A DNA stretch of 64,000 bases, from the NCBI RefSeq assembly GCF_014596725.1, contig NZ_JACVEG010000001.1:124001-188000 (forward strand). The letters are read 5' to 3'. This stretch comes from Vibrio sp. Y2-5. GTDB lineage: Bacteria; Pseudomonadota; Gammaproteobacteria; Enterobacterales; Vibrionaceae. Shown piece after piece: positions 8,823 to 19,500 of this stretch; position 1 is the stretch's first letter, and every line of letters begins with the position of its first letter. The notes below the pieces were generated by a model. It was given only the letters and a program-made list of their open reading frames with translations. It was not told the DNA's origin and made no database searches. Position numbers and translations under genes: made by a program.

Positions 8823-11072
8823 ATGCTTTCTCAGCTAAGGGAGATAGTTGAACAAGTTTCAAAGGTAGAGAATGTCAATCAGGCGTTAGATATCTTTGTA
8901 AAGCAAACGTGCAGCGCTATGGCAACAGAGTGCTGCACTGTCTATCTTGCTAATGAGGAAATGCAACGTTTAGAACTGATGGCGACTCAAGGCTTGAAGT
9001 TCAAAGGCGATAAAATTCATATCGGCTTCGAAGAAGGTCTGGTGGGTTTAGTCAAACGTTCAGCGGAACCGATTAACTTAGCAGAAGCGTCTAAGCACCC
9101 AAATTTCAAATACTTCAAACAACTGGGGGAAGAGGTTTACCACTCTTTCCTTGGCACTCCAATTATTTACCGCAAACAAGTACTTGGTGTACTGGTTGTT
9201 CAGCAAAAGTCTCCTCGCTCTTTTAGCGAGATGGAAGTTTCTTTCCTTGTTACATTGGCTGCTCAGCTTGCGGTCATTATTGCTCATGCTCAAACTCAAG
9301 GGCAGTGGTTGCTGTCAAAGAAGAAGCAACATTCGATCTCTGGTGTTGCGGCCTCTTCAGGGGTTGCGATTGGCGAGTTTTGGTGGGATGACACACAACC
9401 TCAACTTTCCGAAGTGTATCCTGCATCGACACTAGATATCGATCGTGAACAAGAGTGGTTAGCGCTAGCGATAGAGAGTGCGTTAGGCGATTTTCGCAAA
9501 ATGCGTAAAAAGCTCGATAGTGATATCAACAAAGAAGCGCTAGCGATCTTCGATCTGTTTACTCACCTTTTGAATGACCCTATGTTGCGCAAGGATCTGA
9601 AAACTCAGATTCAAAAGGGTGATCGTGCTGACTGGGCGTTACGGCAAGTGGTGGAAAGTTATTCCAACCGATTTGCTCGCATGTCAGATGTGTATCTTCG
9701 TGAACGAGCGCAAGACATTCGTGAGTTGGGGCAACGTCTATTATTCTTCTTGCACAACACTGAGCAGGAACAACATCAGTTAGAACAACCCATCATTTTG
9801 GTGGTGCGAGAGCTAACAGCAACCATTCTGGCTGCGCTACCTAAAGACAAATTATTAGCGGTTGTCTCTATTGAGGGCGCGGCTAACTCTCATGCTGCTA
9901 TTTTGTCTCGGGCGTTAGGCATTCCTGCGGTTATGGGCGTGTCTGTAAACCTGAAAGACATCAACGGTAAAACGGGTATTGTTGATGGTTACAGTGGCAA
10001 AGTCTTTATTTCACCAGCGAAGTCGATTCTCTCTGAATATCGAGCGTTGGCGAATGAAGAGACTGAACTGTCGAAAATGGTCAATGACGTCATTGATCAA
10101 CCTGCGATCACTCAAGATGGTTCCCACATCGAGTTGATGTTGAACTCAGGCCTCAGTGCCGATACTAATATTGCGATCAACAAAGGGGTTGATGGCGTCG
10201 GGTTATACCGAACTGAATTTTCATTCTTGCTGCAACATCGCTTCCCTTCAGAAGAGGAGCAAATCCAGCAGTACGGCAGTGTACTTAATGCTTATCCTGA
10301 TAAACGGGTAGTGATGCGTACATTAGATGTCGGAGGTGATAAACCGCTTCCTTATTTACCTATTGAGGAAGACAACCCGTTTCTCGGCTGGCGAGGTATT
10401 CGCTTCACCTTAGATCACCCTGATATTTTCCTTATTCAATTGAGAGCAATGATGCGCGCCAGTAAAGCGCACAATAACCTCAGTATTTTGCTGCCGATGA
10501 TTTCTAGCACCACTGAGTTAGATGATTCACTCGAGTTGATTCATCAAGCATATAGTGAAGCGGTGAAGTTAGATCCGGGCATAGTGATGCCTGAAATCGG
10601 CATCATGGTGGAAGTACCATCAATGCTGTATTTACTTCCTCTGATTGCGGATAAAATTGATTTTGTTTCAGTTGGTACCAACGATTTGACTCAATATTTA
10701 TTGGCAGTCGACCGGAACAATTCGCGCGTTGCTGATGTCTATGAATCAATGCATCCGGCTGTTGTAATGGCGCTTAAGCAAATTCAGCAAATCTGTACCA
10801 CATATAATATTCCTGTGTGTGTTTGTGGTGAATTAGCAGGTGACCCGATAGGTTCTATGCTGCTTATCGGTTTAGGCTACACCACACTGAGTATGAACAC
10901 CTCTAACGTTGCCAAGGTCAAATACCTTGTACGAAATGCAAAAATGTCACAATTAGTCGAACTTGCTGACAAAGCGTTGATGCAGCCTTACGGCAAAGAT
11001 ATTTATAATATGATGCTAAGTTATATTGAAGAACAAGGGCTTGCAGGTTTTATCCGCGCTGGCAAGAAATAG
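8823..11072 (+). CDS. ptsP: PEP-protein phosphotransferase of the nitrogen PTS (EI-Ntr)
   Basis: 749 residues. Domain order: N-terminal GAF domain (about 15-155), then the enzyme I N-terminal and phosphohistidine domains and the PEP-binding TIM barrel (about 420-745). The active-site His357 lies in ANSHAAILSRALGIP (H356 in E. coli), and the C-terminal CGELAGDP carries the conserved catalytic Cys. It passes phosphate from PEP to NPr and then EIIA-Ntr, a regulatory chain for nitrogen and potassium control. Located directly behind rppH. Confidence 0.96.
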   Translation: MLSQLREIVEQVSKVENVNQALDIFVKQTCSAMATECCTVYLANEEMQRLELMATQGLKFKGDKIHIGFEEGLVGLVKRSAEPINLAEASKHPNFKYFKQLGEEVYHSFLGTPIIYRKQVLGVLVVQQKSPRSFSEMEVSFLVTLAAQLAVIIAHAQTQGQWLLSKKKQHSISGVAASSGVAIGEFWWDDTQPQLSEVYPASTLDIDREQEWLALAIESALGDFRKMRKKLDSDINKEALAIFDLFTHLLNDPMLRKDLKTQIQKGDRADWALRQVVESYSNRFARMSDVYLRERAQDIRELGQRLLFFLHNTEQEQHQLEQPIILVVRELTATILAALPKDKLLAVVSIEGAANSHAAILSRALGIPAVMGVSVNLKDINGKTGIVDGYSGKVFISPAKSILSEYRALANEETELSKMVNDVIDQPAITQDGSHIELMLNSGLSADTNIAINKGVDGVGLYRTEFSFLLQHRFPSEEEQIQQYGSVLNAYPDKRVVMRTLDVGGDKPLPYLPIEEDNPFLGWRGIRFTLDHPDIFLIQLRAMMRASKAHNNLSILLPMISSTTELDDSLELIHQAYSEAVKLDPGIVMPEIGIMVEVPSMLYLLPLIADKIDFVSVGTNDLTQYLLAVDRNNSRVADVYESMHPAVVMALKQIQQICTTYNIPVCVCGELAGDPIGSMLLIGLGYTTLSMNTSNVAKVKYLVRNAKMSQLVELADKALMQPYGKDIYNMMLSYIEEQGLAGFIRAGKK

Positions 11073-11081
11073 GAATTAAAT

Positions 11082-11876
11082 GTGAATTTCGAATTACTGG
11101 CTCTATTACTGGTGTTAGGGTCTGTTGTTGGCGTGCTTGCTGGTCTACTGGGAATTGGCGGCGGTTTAGTTGTTGTTCCTGCATTGGTTTTTCTCTTACC
11201 CAAGGCCGGTATTTCTTCCGATTTATTGATGCATATGGCATTAGCCACCTCATTGGCCACCATTATTCTAACCTCTTTCTCTTCGGCGCTGAGTCACCTT
11301 AAACTTGGCAACGTAGATATGTTCGCTGTCAAATGGTTAATGCCAGGTGTCCTGTTTGGTGGCTATTTTGGGGCGACCGTCGCTGATTGGATTCCAAATC
11401 AATATCTTCCTAAAGTATTCAGCATCATTGTGATGATGTTGGCTTGGCAAATGTTTCGGTCGATCAAAGTCCTTTCCCATCATCCTATGCCGAATGCGGT
11501 GATAACAGCGTTGTGTGGTGGTGGCATTGGTATTGTTTCTAGCCTCGTTGGTGTGGGTGGCGGTTCGCTTTCAGTACCATTCTTGAATCGTCACGGGGTG
11601 GAAATGCGAAAAGCGGTCGGTTCATCCGCCGTGTGCGGTTTTGGCATTGCGGTATCCGGTATGCTCGGTTTTGTTGTCAACGGATATCAAGTAGCTGACT
11701 TACCTGACTACAGCTGGGGTTATGTCTATTTACCTGCCTTGGTTGCCATAGCGGCAACTTCAATGATGACTACTCGAATTGGTGCGAAACTATCAACCCA
11801 ACTCCCAACGGCGTCGTTGAAACGAATTTTTGCTGTATTTCTTATGTTTGTTGCTGTAACCATGCTGGTTCAGTAA
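11082..11876 (+). CDS. TauE/SafE family membrane permease
   Basis: 264 residues, mostly hydrophobic, about eight membrane segments. The two family repeats are visible: GVLAGLLGIGGGLVVVPAL near the N-terminus and GIVSSLVGVGGGSLSVPFL in the middle, each with a Gly-rich turn. Members export sulfite, sulfoacetate or related anions, or are of unknown substrate; nothing here shows the substrate. Start GTG is set by AGGA seven bases upstream; an overlapping ATG at 11080 is followed at once by TGA. It lies between ptsP and lgt on the same strand, probably in one operon. Confidence 0.88.
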   Translation: MNFELLALLLVLGSVVGVLAGLLGIGGGLVVVPALVFLLPKAGISSDLLMHMALATSLATIILTSFSSALSHLKLGNVDMFAVKWLMPGVLFGGYFGATVADWIPNQYLPKVFSIIVMMLAWQMFRSIKVLSHHPMPNAVITALCGGGIGIVSSLVGVGGGSLSVPFLNRHGVEMRKAVGSSAVCGFGIAVSGMLGFVVNGYQVADLPDYSWGYVYLPALVAIAATSMMTTRIGAKLSTQLPTASLKRIFAVFLMFVAVTMLVQ

Positions 11877-11911
11877 TTCCTTTTTTCATTAAGTAGAAGA
11901 GAACGTATTTT

Positions 11912-12730
11912 ATGTCTCAGGGTTATCTTCAGTTCCCAAATATTGACCCCGTTCTGGTCGCCATCGGCCCTATTTCTATACGCTGGTATGGAATGATGTA
12001 TCTGGTCGGTTTCTTGTTCGCAATGTGGCTTGCCAACCGTCGTGCAGATCGCTCTGACGGTGTTTGGAATCGTGAACAAGTATCCGATTTGTTGTTTGCA
12101 GGATTCTTAGGGGTCATTATCGGTGGCCGTGTGGGCTACGTTGTGTTCTACAACTTTGACATGTTCTTAGCTGACCCACTTTACCTATTTAAAGTCTGGA
12201 CGGGCGGTATGTCTTTCCATGGCGGCTTGCTCGGTGTCATTTCTGCCATGGTTTGGTATGCGAGAAAAAATGGTCGTACTTTCTTTGGTGTAGCCGACTT
12301 TGTTGCTCCTCTTGTTCCTTTTGGATTGGGTATGGGACGCTTAGGTAACTTCATGAACAGCGAACTTTGGGGGCGTGTGACCGATGTGCCTTGGGCGTTT
12401 GTCTTCCCTAATGGTGGTCCGCTACCTCGACATCCTTCTCAGCTTTATGAGATGGCTCTTGAAGGTGTAGTACTGTTCTTTATTCTTAACTGGTTTATCA
12501 AGAAACCACGTCCGCTTGGTTCAGTTTCAGGGCTATTCTTAGCTGGATATGGTACATTCCGTTTCCTCGTTGAGTATGTGCGTGAGCCTGATGCTCAGCT
12601 TGGCCTTCTACTCGGTGGCGTAATATCAATGGGTCAGTTGCTATCACTTCCTATGGTGATTTTGGGCGTACTGATGATGGTGTGGGCGTACAAGCGTGGC
12701 CTATACAAAGACAGCGTTGTGAATAAGTAA
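11912..12730 (+). CDS. lgt: Prolipoprotein diacylglyceryl transferase
   Basis: 272 residues, inner membrane, seven segments expected. It transfers diacylglycerol from phosphatidylglycerol to the lipobox Cys of prolipoproteins. The signature [14 protein letters not shown] and the essential FHGGLLG motif are both present, and the late [11 protein letters not shown] segment carries the conserved Arg/Glu residues. The window itself encodes likely substrates (mltA, apbE, yajG products). thyA follows after 27 bases, the common lgt-thyA pair. Confidence 0.97.
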   Translation: MSQGYLQFPNIDPVLVAIGPISIRWYGMMYLVGFLFAMWLANRRADRSDGVWNREQVSDLLFAGFLGVIIGGRVGYVVFYNFDMFLADPLYLFKVWTGGMSFHGGLLGVISAMVWYARKNGRTFFGVADFVAPLVPFGLGMGRLGNFMNSELWGRVTDVPWAFVFPNGGPLPRHPSQLYEMALEGVVLFFILNWFIKKPRPLGSVSGLFLAGYGTFRFLVEYVREPDAQLGLLLGGVISMGQLLSLPMVILGVLMMVWAYKRGLYKDSVVNK

Positions 12731-12757
12731 GTTAAAAAATCAAAGTAAGGGTATTTT

Positions 12758-13609
12758 GTGAAACAGTATTTGGATCTCTGCCAGAGAATCGTTGATGAAG
12801 GCGTTTGGATTGAAAATGAACGCACTGGTAAACGTTGTCTTACCGTTATTAATGCTGATTTAACTTACGATGTTGCCAATAATCAGTTCCCACTGGTCAC
12901 TACTCGTAAGAGTTTCTGGAAAGCCGCAGTTGCTGAACTGCTTGGCTATATCCGCGGTTATGATAACGCGGAAGATTTCCGCAAGTTAGGCACCAAAACT
13001 TGGGATGCTAATGCAAACCTGAATGAAGCTTGGCTCAACAATCCTTACCGTAAAGGTGAAGATGACATGGGACGAGTTTATGGCGTTCAAGGTCGTGCGT
13101 GGGCAAAACCTGAGGGCGGTCATATCGACCAACTTAAGAAAATCGTAGATGACTTAACTCGTGGTGTGGATGATCGCGGTGAGATTCTGAATTTCTACAA
13201 CCCGGGTGAGTTCCATATGGGCTGCTTGCGCCCTTGTATGTACAGCCATCACTTCTCTTTGCTAGGTGACACTCTGTATCTGAATAGCACGCAACGTTCA
13301 TGCGATGTCCCGCTTGGTTTGAACTTCAACATGGTTCAGGTTTATGTCTTCCTCGCTGTGATGGCGCAGATTACGGGTAAGAAACCGGGGCAGGCGTTCC
13401 ATAAGATTGTGAATGCGCACATCTATGAAGACCAATTAGCCTTGATGAGAGATGTCCAGTTAAAGCGTGAGCCTCTGGCTGCACCTAAATTCCATATCAA
13501 CCCAGAGATTAAGTCACTGGAAGATTTGGAAACGTGGGTAACTTTGGATGATTTTGAAGTGACGGGTTACGAGTTCCACGACCCAATCCAGTATCCGTTT
13601 TCGGTTTAA
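12758..13609 (+). CDS. thyA: Thymidylate synthase ThyA
   Basis: 283 residues. Makes dTMP from dUMP with methylenetetrahydrofolate. The active-site Cys160 lies in LRPCMYSH; the dUMP-binding segment [15 protein letters not shown] and the C-terminal PIQYPFSV are also present. It is somewhat longer than the 264-residue E. coli protein, the extra residues lying in the middle region (around [14 protein letters not shown]). Start is GTG with AAGGG upstream. It is the last gene of the rppH-ptsP-permease-lgt-thyA cluster, followed by an ERIC-like repeat and a terminator. Confidence 0.97.
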   Translation: MKQYLDLCQRIVDEGVWIENERTGKRCLTVINADLTYDVANNQFPLVTTRKSFWKAAVAELLGYIRGYDNAEDFRKLGTKTWDANANLNEAWLNNPYRKGEDDMGRVYGVQGRAWAKPEGGHIDQLKKIVDDLTRGVDDRGEILNFYNPGEFHMGCLRPCMYSHHFSLLGDTLYLNSTQRSCDVPLGLNFNMVQVYVFLAVMAQITGKKPGQAFHKIVNAHIYEDQLALMRDVQLKREPLAAPKFHINPEIKSLEDLETWVTLDDFEVTGYEFHDPIQYPFSV

Positions 13610-13617
13610 ATAACGAT

Positions 13618-13738
13618 CCCTTCCTACTTAAAGCTGCAGCGGTGTTGGCTACGTTCGTTCACCCCAATCACGCATGGTAATTTGTGGTCATGGGGATTCA
13701 TTCACTTGCCGCCTACCTGCAACTTCAAGTAGTTTGGG
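13618..13738. repeat. ERIC-like (IRU) imperfect palindrome
   Basis: A 121-bp imperfect palindrome: the left end CCCTTCCTACTTAAAGCTGC folds back on the right end (reverse complement CCCAAACTACTTGAAGTTGC). The inner parts hold GTTCACCCCAATCAC and CATGGGGATTCATTCAC, resembling the two conserved ERIC cores (CTGGGGTGAGCG and CTGGGGATTCAC types). Such elements occur in intergenic, transcribed DNA of enterobacteria and vibrios. It lies between the thyA stop and the shared terminator, so it would be transcribed from the left. Confidence 0.8.
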
Positions 13739-13742
13739 TATT

Positions 13743-13768
13743 AAAAAAGGCGCTTAATGCGCCTTTTT
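13743..13768. terminator. Bidirectional terminator between thyA and dapD
   Basis: AAAGGCGC/GCGCCTTT around TTAAT, with an A-run on the left and a T-run on the right, so it can end transcripts from both convergent sides. Confidence 0.9.
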
Positions 13769-13786
13769 CGATCTCAGAGCAACGGA

Positions 13787-14818
13787 TTAGTTGTTGCTGT
13801 GAAGTTCGCTGTTCAGTTCAACTGCAGACTTGTTAGCCAGACACTCAACCTGCCCCGTTTGCGAGTTACGACGGAAGAGAAGGTCTGATACGCCAGCTAG
13901 ATCACGTGCTTTCACGATTTCTACTTTGTTACCTTCTTTATCCAGCATCTGTACTTTTGTACCTGCTGTTACGTAAAGACCTGACTCAACAGTACAACGG
14001 TCACCTAGAGGGAAACCTAAACCTGAGTTTGCGCCTAGAAGTGAGTTTTCACCGATAGAAACTACTACTGTACCGCCACCAGAAAGCGTACCCATGATAG
14101 ATGCGCCGCCGCCGATGTCAGAACCGTTACCGACTAGAACACCCGCAGAGATACGGCCTTCAACCATGCTTACGCCAGTAGTACCCGCGTTGAAGTTGAT
14201 GAAGCCTTCGTGCATAACCGTTGTGCCTTCACCCACGTGTGCGCCAAGACGTACACGAGAAGTATCAGCAATACGGATGCCCGCAGGAACAACGTAGTCG
14301 ACCATTTTAGGGAACTTATCGACGCAATCGACAGTAAGAGCGCGGCCTGCTAGACGAGCTTCGATTTGGCGCTCAGTCAGTTCTGGCAGATCAATCGGAC
14401 CTTCGTTGGTCCATGCGATGTTGTGCAGCAGACCAAAAATACCGTCGAGAACTGTGCCGTGTGGCAGTACTAGGCGGTTTGAAATCAATTGCAGTTTAAG
14501 GAAGCCTTCAGATACAGATTGAGGTTTTTCATCTGCGGCTAGTACGACAAGTACTAGAGGTTGTGCTGAGTTAGCCGCTTTTTCTGCAAATGAAGCGTTA
14601 ACTGCTTGGTCGTTGTCAGCAAATGTTTTCGCTAGCTGCGCGCTTTGTTCAGCAGAAATTTCAATTGCTTGGTTACCGTCTGTGTAACCCGCGATAGCTG
14701 CTACGCCAGCCACTAATGCATCGCTAGGGTTTAGAATCGGTGCAGGGAAGTATGCTTCGATAATTTTTCCATCACGGTTTTTTGTTGCCGTACCAAAGCC
14801 AAGTGCAAAATACGCCAT
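13787..14818 (-). CDS. dapD: Tetrahydrodipicolinate N-succinyltransferase
   Basis: 343 residues. Succinylates tetrahydrodipicolinate in the lysine/diaminopimelate pathway. The left-handed beta-helix is evident from hexapeptide repeats in the second half (VRLGAHVGEGTTVMHEG, ISAGVLVGNGSDIGGGASI, IGENSLLGANSGLG). This is the longer DapD type, not the 274-residue E. coli type. The start at MAYFALGFGT is chosen because GGAG stands seven bases before that ATG; an ATG 42 bases upstream would add a non-conserved extension. It stands alone between terminators. Confidence 0.95.
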   Translation of the reverse strand: MAYFALGFGTATKNRDGKIIEAYFPAPILNPSDALVAGVAAIAGYTDGNQAIEISAEQSAQLAKTFADNDQAVNASFAEKAANSAQPLVLVVLAADEKPQSVSEGFLKLQLISNRLVLPHGTVLDGIFGLLHNIAWTNEGPIDLPELTERQIEARLAGRALTVDCVDKFPKMVDYVVPAGIRIADTSRVRLGAHVGEGTTVMHEGFINFNAGTTGVSMVEGRISAGVLVGNGSDIGGGASIMGTLSGGGTVVVSIGENSLLGANSGLGFPLGDRCTVESGLYVTAGTKVQMLDKEGNKVEIVKARDLAGVSDLLFRRNSQTGQVECLANKSAVELNSELHSNN

Positions 14819-15002
14819 GTTTGCTCTCCGTATTATTTTCAATGAGGTGTATACAGACAACCTGTTGAGCTAAGTCTCTGCATTAATAATCTGTTGATGG
14901 TCATCATAAAGAGAGTTTTTCAGTGATAAAAGAGTAAAAAAGCAATACGTCCGTAGAACGATACCTTTTGTCTTTTTGGAGATATATCTCTCTAAATGGA
15001 AT

Positions 15003-15028
15003 AAAAAACCGCTGACTAGGCAGCGGTT
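15003..15028 (-). terminator. Terminator after yebG
   Basis: On the minus strand AACCGCTG, loop CCTAGT, CAGCGGTT, then T residues. It closes the yebG transcript before dapD. Confidence 0.85.
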
Positions 15029-15055
15029 CTCAAAACAAACTTAATCAAACGAAGC

Positions 15056-15352
15056 TTAGGCAGCGTCGTCAACGGCATCTTCCGTTTTCACCGCTTTTGG
15101 TTTTTTTGCTGCTGGTGTTGGTTTGCGTTTTGCGCCTAAAGCGATAAGAACGTCTTCTTTGTTCTGAGCTAAGAACATTGCCAGTTCTTCGGTTTTCGCT
15201 TCATCTTCAATCAGTTCACTTTTACCGATTAGTTCGAACAGCTCGTCCGCCATATCCAGCATTTTGTCATAAGCGTCAGCTTCGGCTTTCGAGGTAAAAG
15301 TCATTTTCTCTTCTCCGTTGCGTTCCACCACGTACTTAACGATGACAGCCAT
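15056..15352 (-). CDS. yebG: YebG-like DNA damage-inducible protein
   Basis: 98 residues. The N-terminal half (VKYVVERNGEEKMTFTSKAEADAYDKMLDMAD) follows E. coli YebG closely; the C-terminal tail is lysine/alanine-rich and variable. YebG is an SOS-induced protein of unclear function. A near-perfect LexA operator stands 28 bases before the ATG, which strongly supports both the name and the regulation. GGAAGG precedes the start. It is a single-gene unit. Confidence 0.93.
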   Translation of the reverse strand: MAVIVKYVVERNGEEKMTFTSKAEADAYDKMLDMADELFELIGKSELIEDEAKTEELAMFLAQNKEDVLIALGAKRKPTPAAKKPKAVKTEDAVDDAA

Positions 15353-15380
15353 GGTCCTTCCTCTAAATTGGTGTTTGAAT

Positions 15381-15400
15381 TACTGTCTGTTTATACAGTT
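15381..15400. promoter_or_regulatory. LexA operator (SOS box) of yebG
   Basis: TACTGT, 8 bases, ACAGTT: CTGT-N8-ACAG with the flanking TA of the consensus. It sits in the promoter region of yebG. Confidence 0.9.
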
Positions 15401-15460
15401 TTAATAATGAAATGTCCAGACGAGGACAACAAAGCTGATACTTCAATCAAGCGGTTTCTC

Positions 15461-16369
15461 TTAGTTATTTTCTTTGCCTGAACTCGTGTGCCACTGATGA
15501 CAGAACTCGATGAAGTGTTTGAGCAGTGGGCTTTGGTATTTCTCTTTGTGTACCAGTAGCCAGAAACGTCTTTTCATATCCAAAGGCACATTGAGTATCT
15601 TGATTCGACCATCATTTACCGCGGTTTGCGCCGCCAGTTTGGATAAACAGCCAAAGCCTAATCCCGCCGAAACACAGTTAATAATCGCTTCGGTGGTGTT
15701 TAGCTGAAAGGCTTCCTGCCAATGTTCAATACGAGGCGCAACGGCTCTTAAAAAGAACTCTCTTGAGCCCGAACCCGCCTCTCGTAACATCCATTCACTT
15801 TGTTCAAAATCTCGTAAGGTGACTTTTTCTTGCTCTGCTAAAGGGTGAGAAGGTGAGCAAACTATGCACATTTCATCTTGGCTAAATTGAGTGGAGATCA
15901 GTTGTGGATGCAGTGTTTTACCTTCGATCAGAGCAATATCCAATTCGTAGTCGACCAGTTTTTCGCAAATGAGTGCAGAGTTAGAAATAAAGAGACTCTG
16001 TTGCTGGTGTTGATATGTTTGACGAAATTGGCTGAGCAGATAGGGAGCGACTTGGTTGCCTATGGTGTCACTGGCGCCAATACGCAGTTGTCCTGATAAA
16101 GAATTATCACCATCGAAAAGCTGATCGATAGCGTTAGAACGGCTGAGCAACTCATCGGCAAGTGGTAAGAGCTTTTGCCCTTCTTGGTTAAGCACCAGCC
16201 GGTTATTCACTCGGTCAAACAGAGCATGACCAATATGTTTCTCCAGTTCTGACAGCGCCATACTAACCGCTGCCTTGGACAAAAACAGTGCTTCAGCCGC
16301 CGTGGTCAAGGTTTTGTGCTGAGTGATAGTGGTAAACACTTTGAGTTGCTTAAGAGAAATATTGCTCAT
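15461..16369 (-). CDS. LysR-family regulator, YeiE-like
   Basis: 302 residues. N-terminal winged helix-turn-helix (about 1-60; AAEALFLSKAAVSMALSELEKHIG), linker helix, then a type 2 periplasmic-binding-like effector domain (about 90-295). The effector domain reads like the YeiE/CbbR-like subgroup (LRIGASDTIGNQVAPYLL, REAGSGSREFF). The ligand is unknown. It is transcribed away from recC with about 190 bases between. LysR regulators often act on a divergent neighbour, but recC control would be unusual; a distant target is as likely. Confidence 0.85.
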   Translation of the reverse strand: MSNISLKQLKVFTTITQHKTLTTAAEALFLSKAAVSMALSELEKHIGHALFDRVNNRLVLNQEGQKLLPLADELLSRSNAIDQLFDGDNSLSGQLRIGASDTIGNQVAPYLLSQFRQTYQHQQQSLFISNSALICEKLVDYELDIALIEGKTLHPQLISTQFSQDEMCIVCSPSHPLAEQEKVTLRDFEQSEWMLREAGSGSREFFLRAVAPRIEHWQEAFQLNTTEAIINCVSAGLGFGCLSKLAAQTAVNDGRIKILNVPLDMKRRFWLLVHKEKYQSPLLKHFIEFCHQWHTSSGKENN

Positions 16370-16563
16370 GATTTTGTTTAACTAAACTGAACGCTACTGA
16401 ATAAACTTAACTTACTGCTAAACACTGATTAAGTAAAAACCTTATTGATGAAGTAAAAAGCGAGAGTGAGGAATAGTTAACCTTTTGAATATTGGCTTAG
16501 ATAAATGTTCAGGTAGTTATGCTAATCTCAACGGCTATTAGGTGAGAACTGCATGAGTGAATT

Positions 16564-19500
16564 GTGTTTACTGTTTACCATTCCAATAAAGTCGATACGT
16601 TAAAAATCTTGTTGGTGCATTTAATCAAAGCTGCACCTCTGGAAAACCCATTTGAGAAAGAACAAATCTTGGTTCAAAGTCCGGGGATGTCGCAGTGGCT
16701 GAAAATGGCTTTGGCACAGGAACTCGGAGTTGCGGCAAACATTGATTTTCCGCTGCCAGCGACCTTTATTTGGGAGATGTTCACCCATGTTTTACCTGAT
16801 GTTCCCAAGCGCAGTGCTTTTAACAAAGAGGCAATGACCTGGAAACTGATGGAGTTGTTACCAACGCAGTTGGAGTTGGACGCTTTCTCACCACTGAAAA
16901 GTTATCTCAAAGACGATGCTGACCAGTCTAAGCTCTATCAACTGGCTGAAAAAATTGCTGATATTTTTGATGGTTATCTGGTGTACCGACCAGATTGGAT
17001 TGAAGCTTGGGAGAAGGGCGAAACGGTTGATGAAATTGGTGAAGAGCACCCGTGGCAACCGATATTGTGGAAACAGCTTTACGACTACACTGTCATTCAT
17101 CAGCAGCAATCGCACTATCACCGCGCAAACTTATATCAACGCTTTATTGAAGCTCTCGCGAGCGGTCATGTCCCTGTAGAGAAATTGCCCAAACGGCTGT
17201 TTATCTTTGGTATCTCCTCTTTGCCTCCACGTTATATGGATGCATTAAAAGCGTTAGGCGAGCACATCGATGTGCACCTTATGTTTACCAACCCTTGCCA
17301 GCATTACTGGGGAGATATTCGAGATCGCAAGTATCTGGCTCGAATCGAAAACCAGCGCCGAAAACAGTTAGCGCTGAATGAACATACACTCTCAGTGACG
17401 GGCGAAATATCGCCGCTTAAAGGGGATATTGAAAGCAATGTTGCTGAAGATGAGCTGCATATCAACAGCGCGGTAGGCAATAGCTTGTTGGCTTCAATGG
17501 GAAAATTGGGGCGTGATAACCTTTACTTGCTGGCTCAAGATGATAATGAAGAGCATGAGCTGTTTATCGATATTCCACGCGAGACGTTACTGCAACAGCT
17601 GCAAGCCGACATTTTGCATCTGGAAGAGCATCAAGATGATCACATTCTTGACAGCAGCACTCACAAACCGACCATCAACAGCCAAGATCGTTCTCTAACC
17701 ATTCATGCTTGCCATAGCCCTATGCGTGAAGTGGAAGTATTGCATGATGAGCTGCTAGCCATGTTTGACCGCGATCCAACGCTTAAACCGCGTGATGTCA
17801 TTGTGATGGTGGCGGACATCAACGCTTACAGTCCCTATATTCAAGCGGTGTTTGGTAATGCGCCCGGTGAACGTTTTATTCCGTATTCGATTTCTGACCG
17901 AACTGCCAATCAAGAGAGCCCAATCTTAAATGCATTTATCCAGTTGGTGAATTTGCCGCACTCACGTTGTTTGGCGTCTGAGCTGCTAGAACTACTGGAA
18001 ACGCCAGCCATGATGAGCCGATTTGAGCTGGATAACAGCGAATTTGAACTGGCGAAACGCTGGGTGGAAGAGTCTGGTATTCGCTGGGGCCTGAATGGCA
18101 CTACCGCTCAAGAGTTTGAACTGCCAGAGACAGAGCAGAACACTTGGCAATTTGGTCTTTCTCGCATGCTATTGGGTTATGCGATGCCTGCTTCGACTGC
18201 ATTGTTTGAACATGGCGAACAGGCTTACGCACCTTATAACGAGGTGCAAGGGATGAACGCTGAGTTGGCCGGTAAACTGGCGCACTTTATTGAAACGGTC
18301 AGCCGTTACCGAACGTTGCTGGCTCAAACCCAAGCGATTGATGAGTGGCGAGAAGTACTCAGCAACCTGCTTGATGATTTCTTCGCTGTCGATCTGGATG
18401 GTGAAATGGCGCTGAAATCCATTCGCGACACTTTGGTTTCCCTTAAAGAGCAACTGGCCGATGCGGGTTATCATGAAGCCATCGCGCCAGCGATCATCAG
18501 TGAATACCTCACTAACAAGCTATCGGGTACACGCGTGAGTCAGCGTTTCCTCGCCGGACAAGTGAACTTTTGTACCTTGATGCCAATGCGTTCGATTCCT
18601 TTCAAAGCAGTGTGCTTGTTGGGAATGAACGACGGCGTATATCCGCGTTCTATGCCGCCTGAAGGTTTCGATTTGATGAATGGTCGGACTCGACGAGGCG
18701 ACCGTTCACGCCGTGATGACGACAGATACCTGTTTCTGGAAGCTATGCTTTCTGCGCAGCAAAGTCTGTATATCAGCTATGTTGGCCGCTCAATTCAAGA
18801 CAACACTGAGCGCGTACCGTCAGTGCTGGTGAGTGAGTTATTGGAATACTGCCAGCAAAACTATTGTTTAGCGGGTGATGAAGCGCTGCCAAGTGATGAT
18901 TCCGGCAAAAAGCTGGTGGATAAGATATCCACTGTTCACACTATGGTGCCTTTTAGTCCACAAACTTTCTTAAGTGAAGCGGGCAGCTACGCCAAAGAAT
19001 GGCTGCCAGCAGCGTTGCGTCAGGGTACGCCAAGTGGTGAATTTAATTTACCGCTGGATGATTATTTGCTGGATGTGAGTTATCCGTTAGAACTTGATTT
19101 GGTTGAGTTACAACGCTTTTGGCGGCTTCCGGTGCAGTATTTTTTCAATCGTCGCTTAAAAGTTGTTTTTGAACCGCCATTAGCGGTGATGGAAGATGAT
19201 GAACCTTTTGCGCTGGATGGTTTGAACAGCTACCAGCTGCGCGATAGTTTGCTTGATGTGCTGCTCAGTGTTGATGTTCAAGCGGATAAGGAAGCAAGGT
19301 TACAGCAGTTTATTCAACAGCAACGTGCTCAGGGCAAATTGCCTGTTGGCGCTTTTGGTGAACTGGAGTTTGAAGTAAACCGTGTTCAAACCGAAGAGGT
19401 GTTAGAGAAAATTCACTTCTTATGTCAGTCACCGCTGGATGATTTTGAAATCAATATCACCAGCCTAGTACTGGGAGAGTCTAAGCCAGTTCAGTTGACA

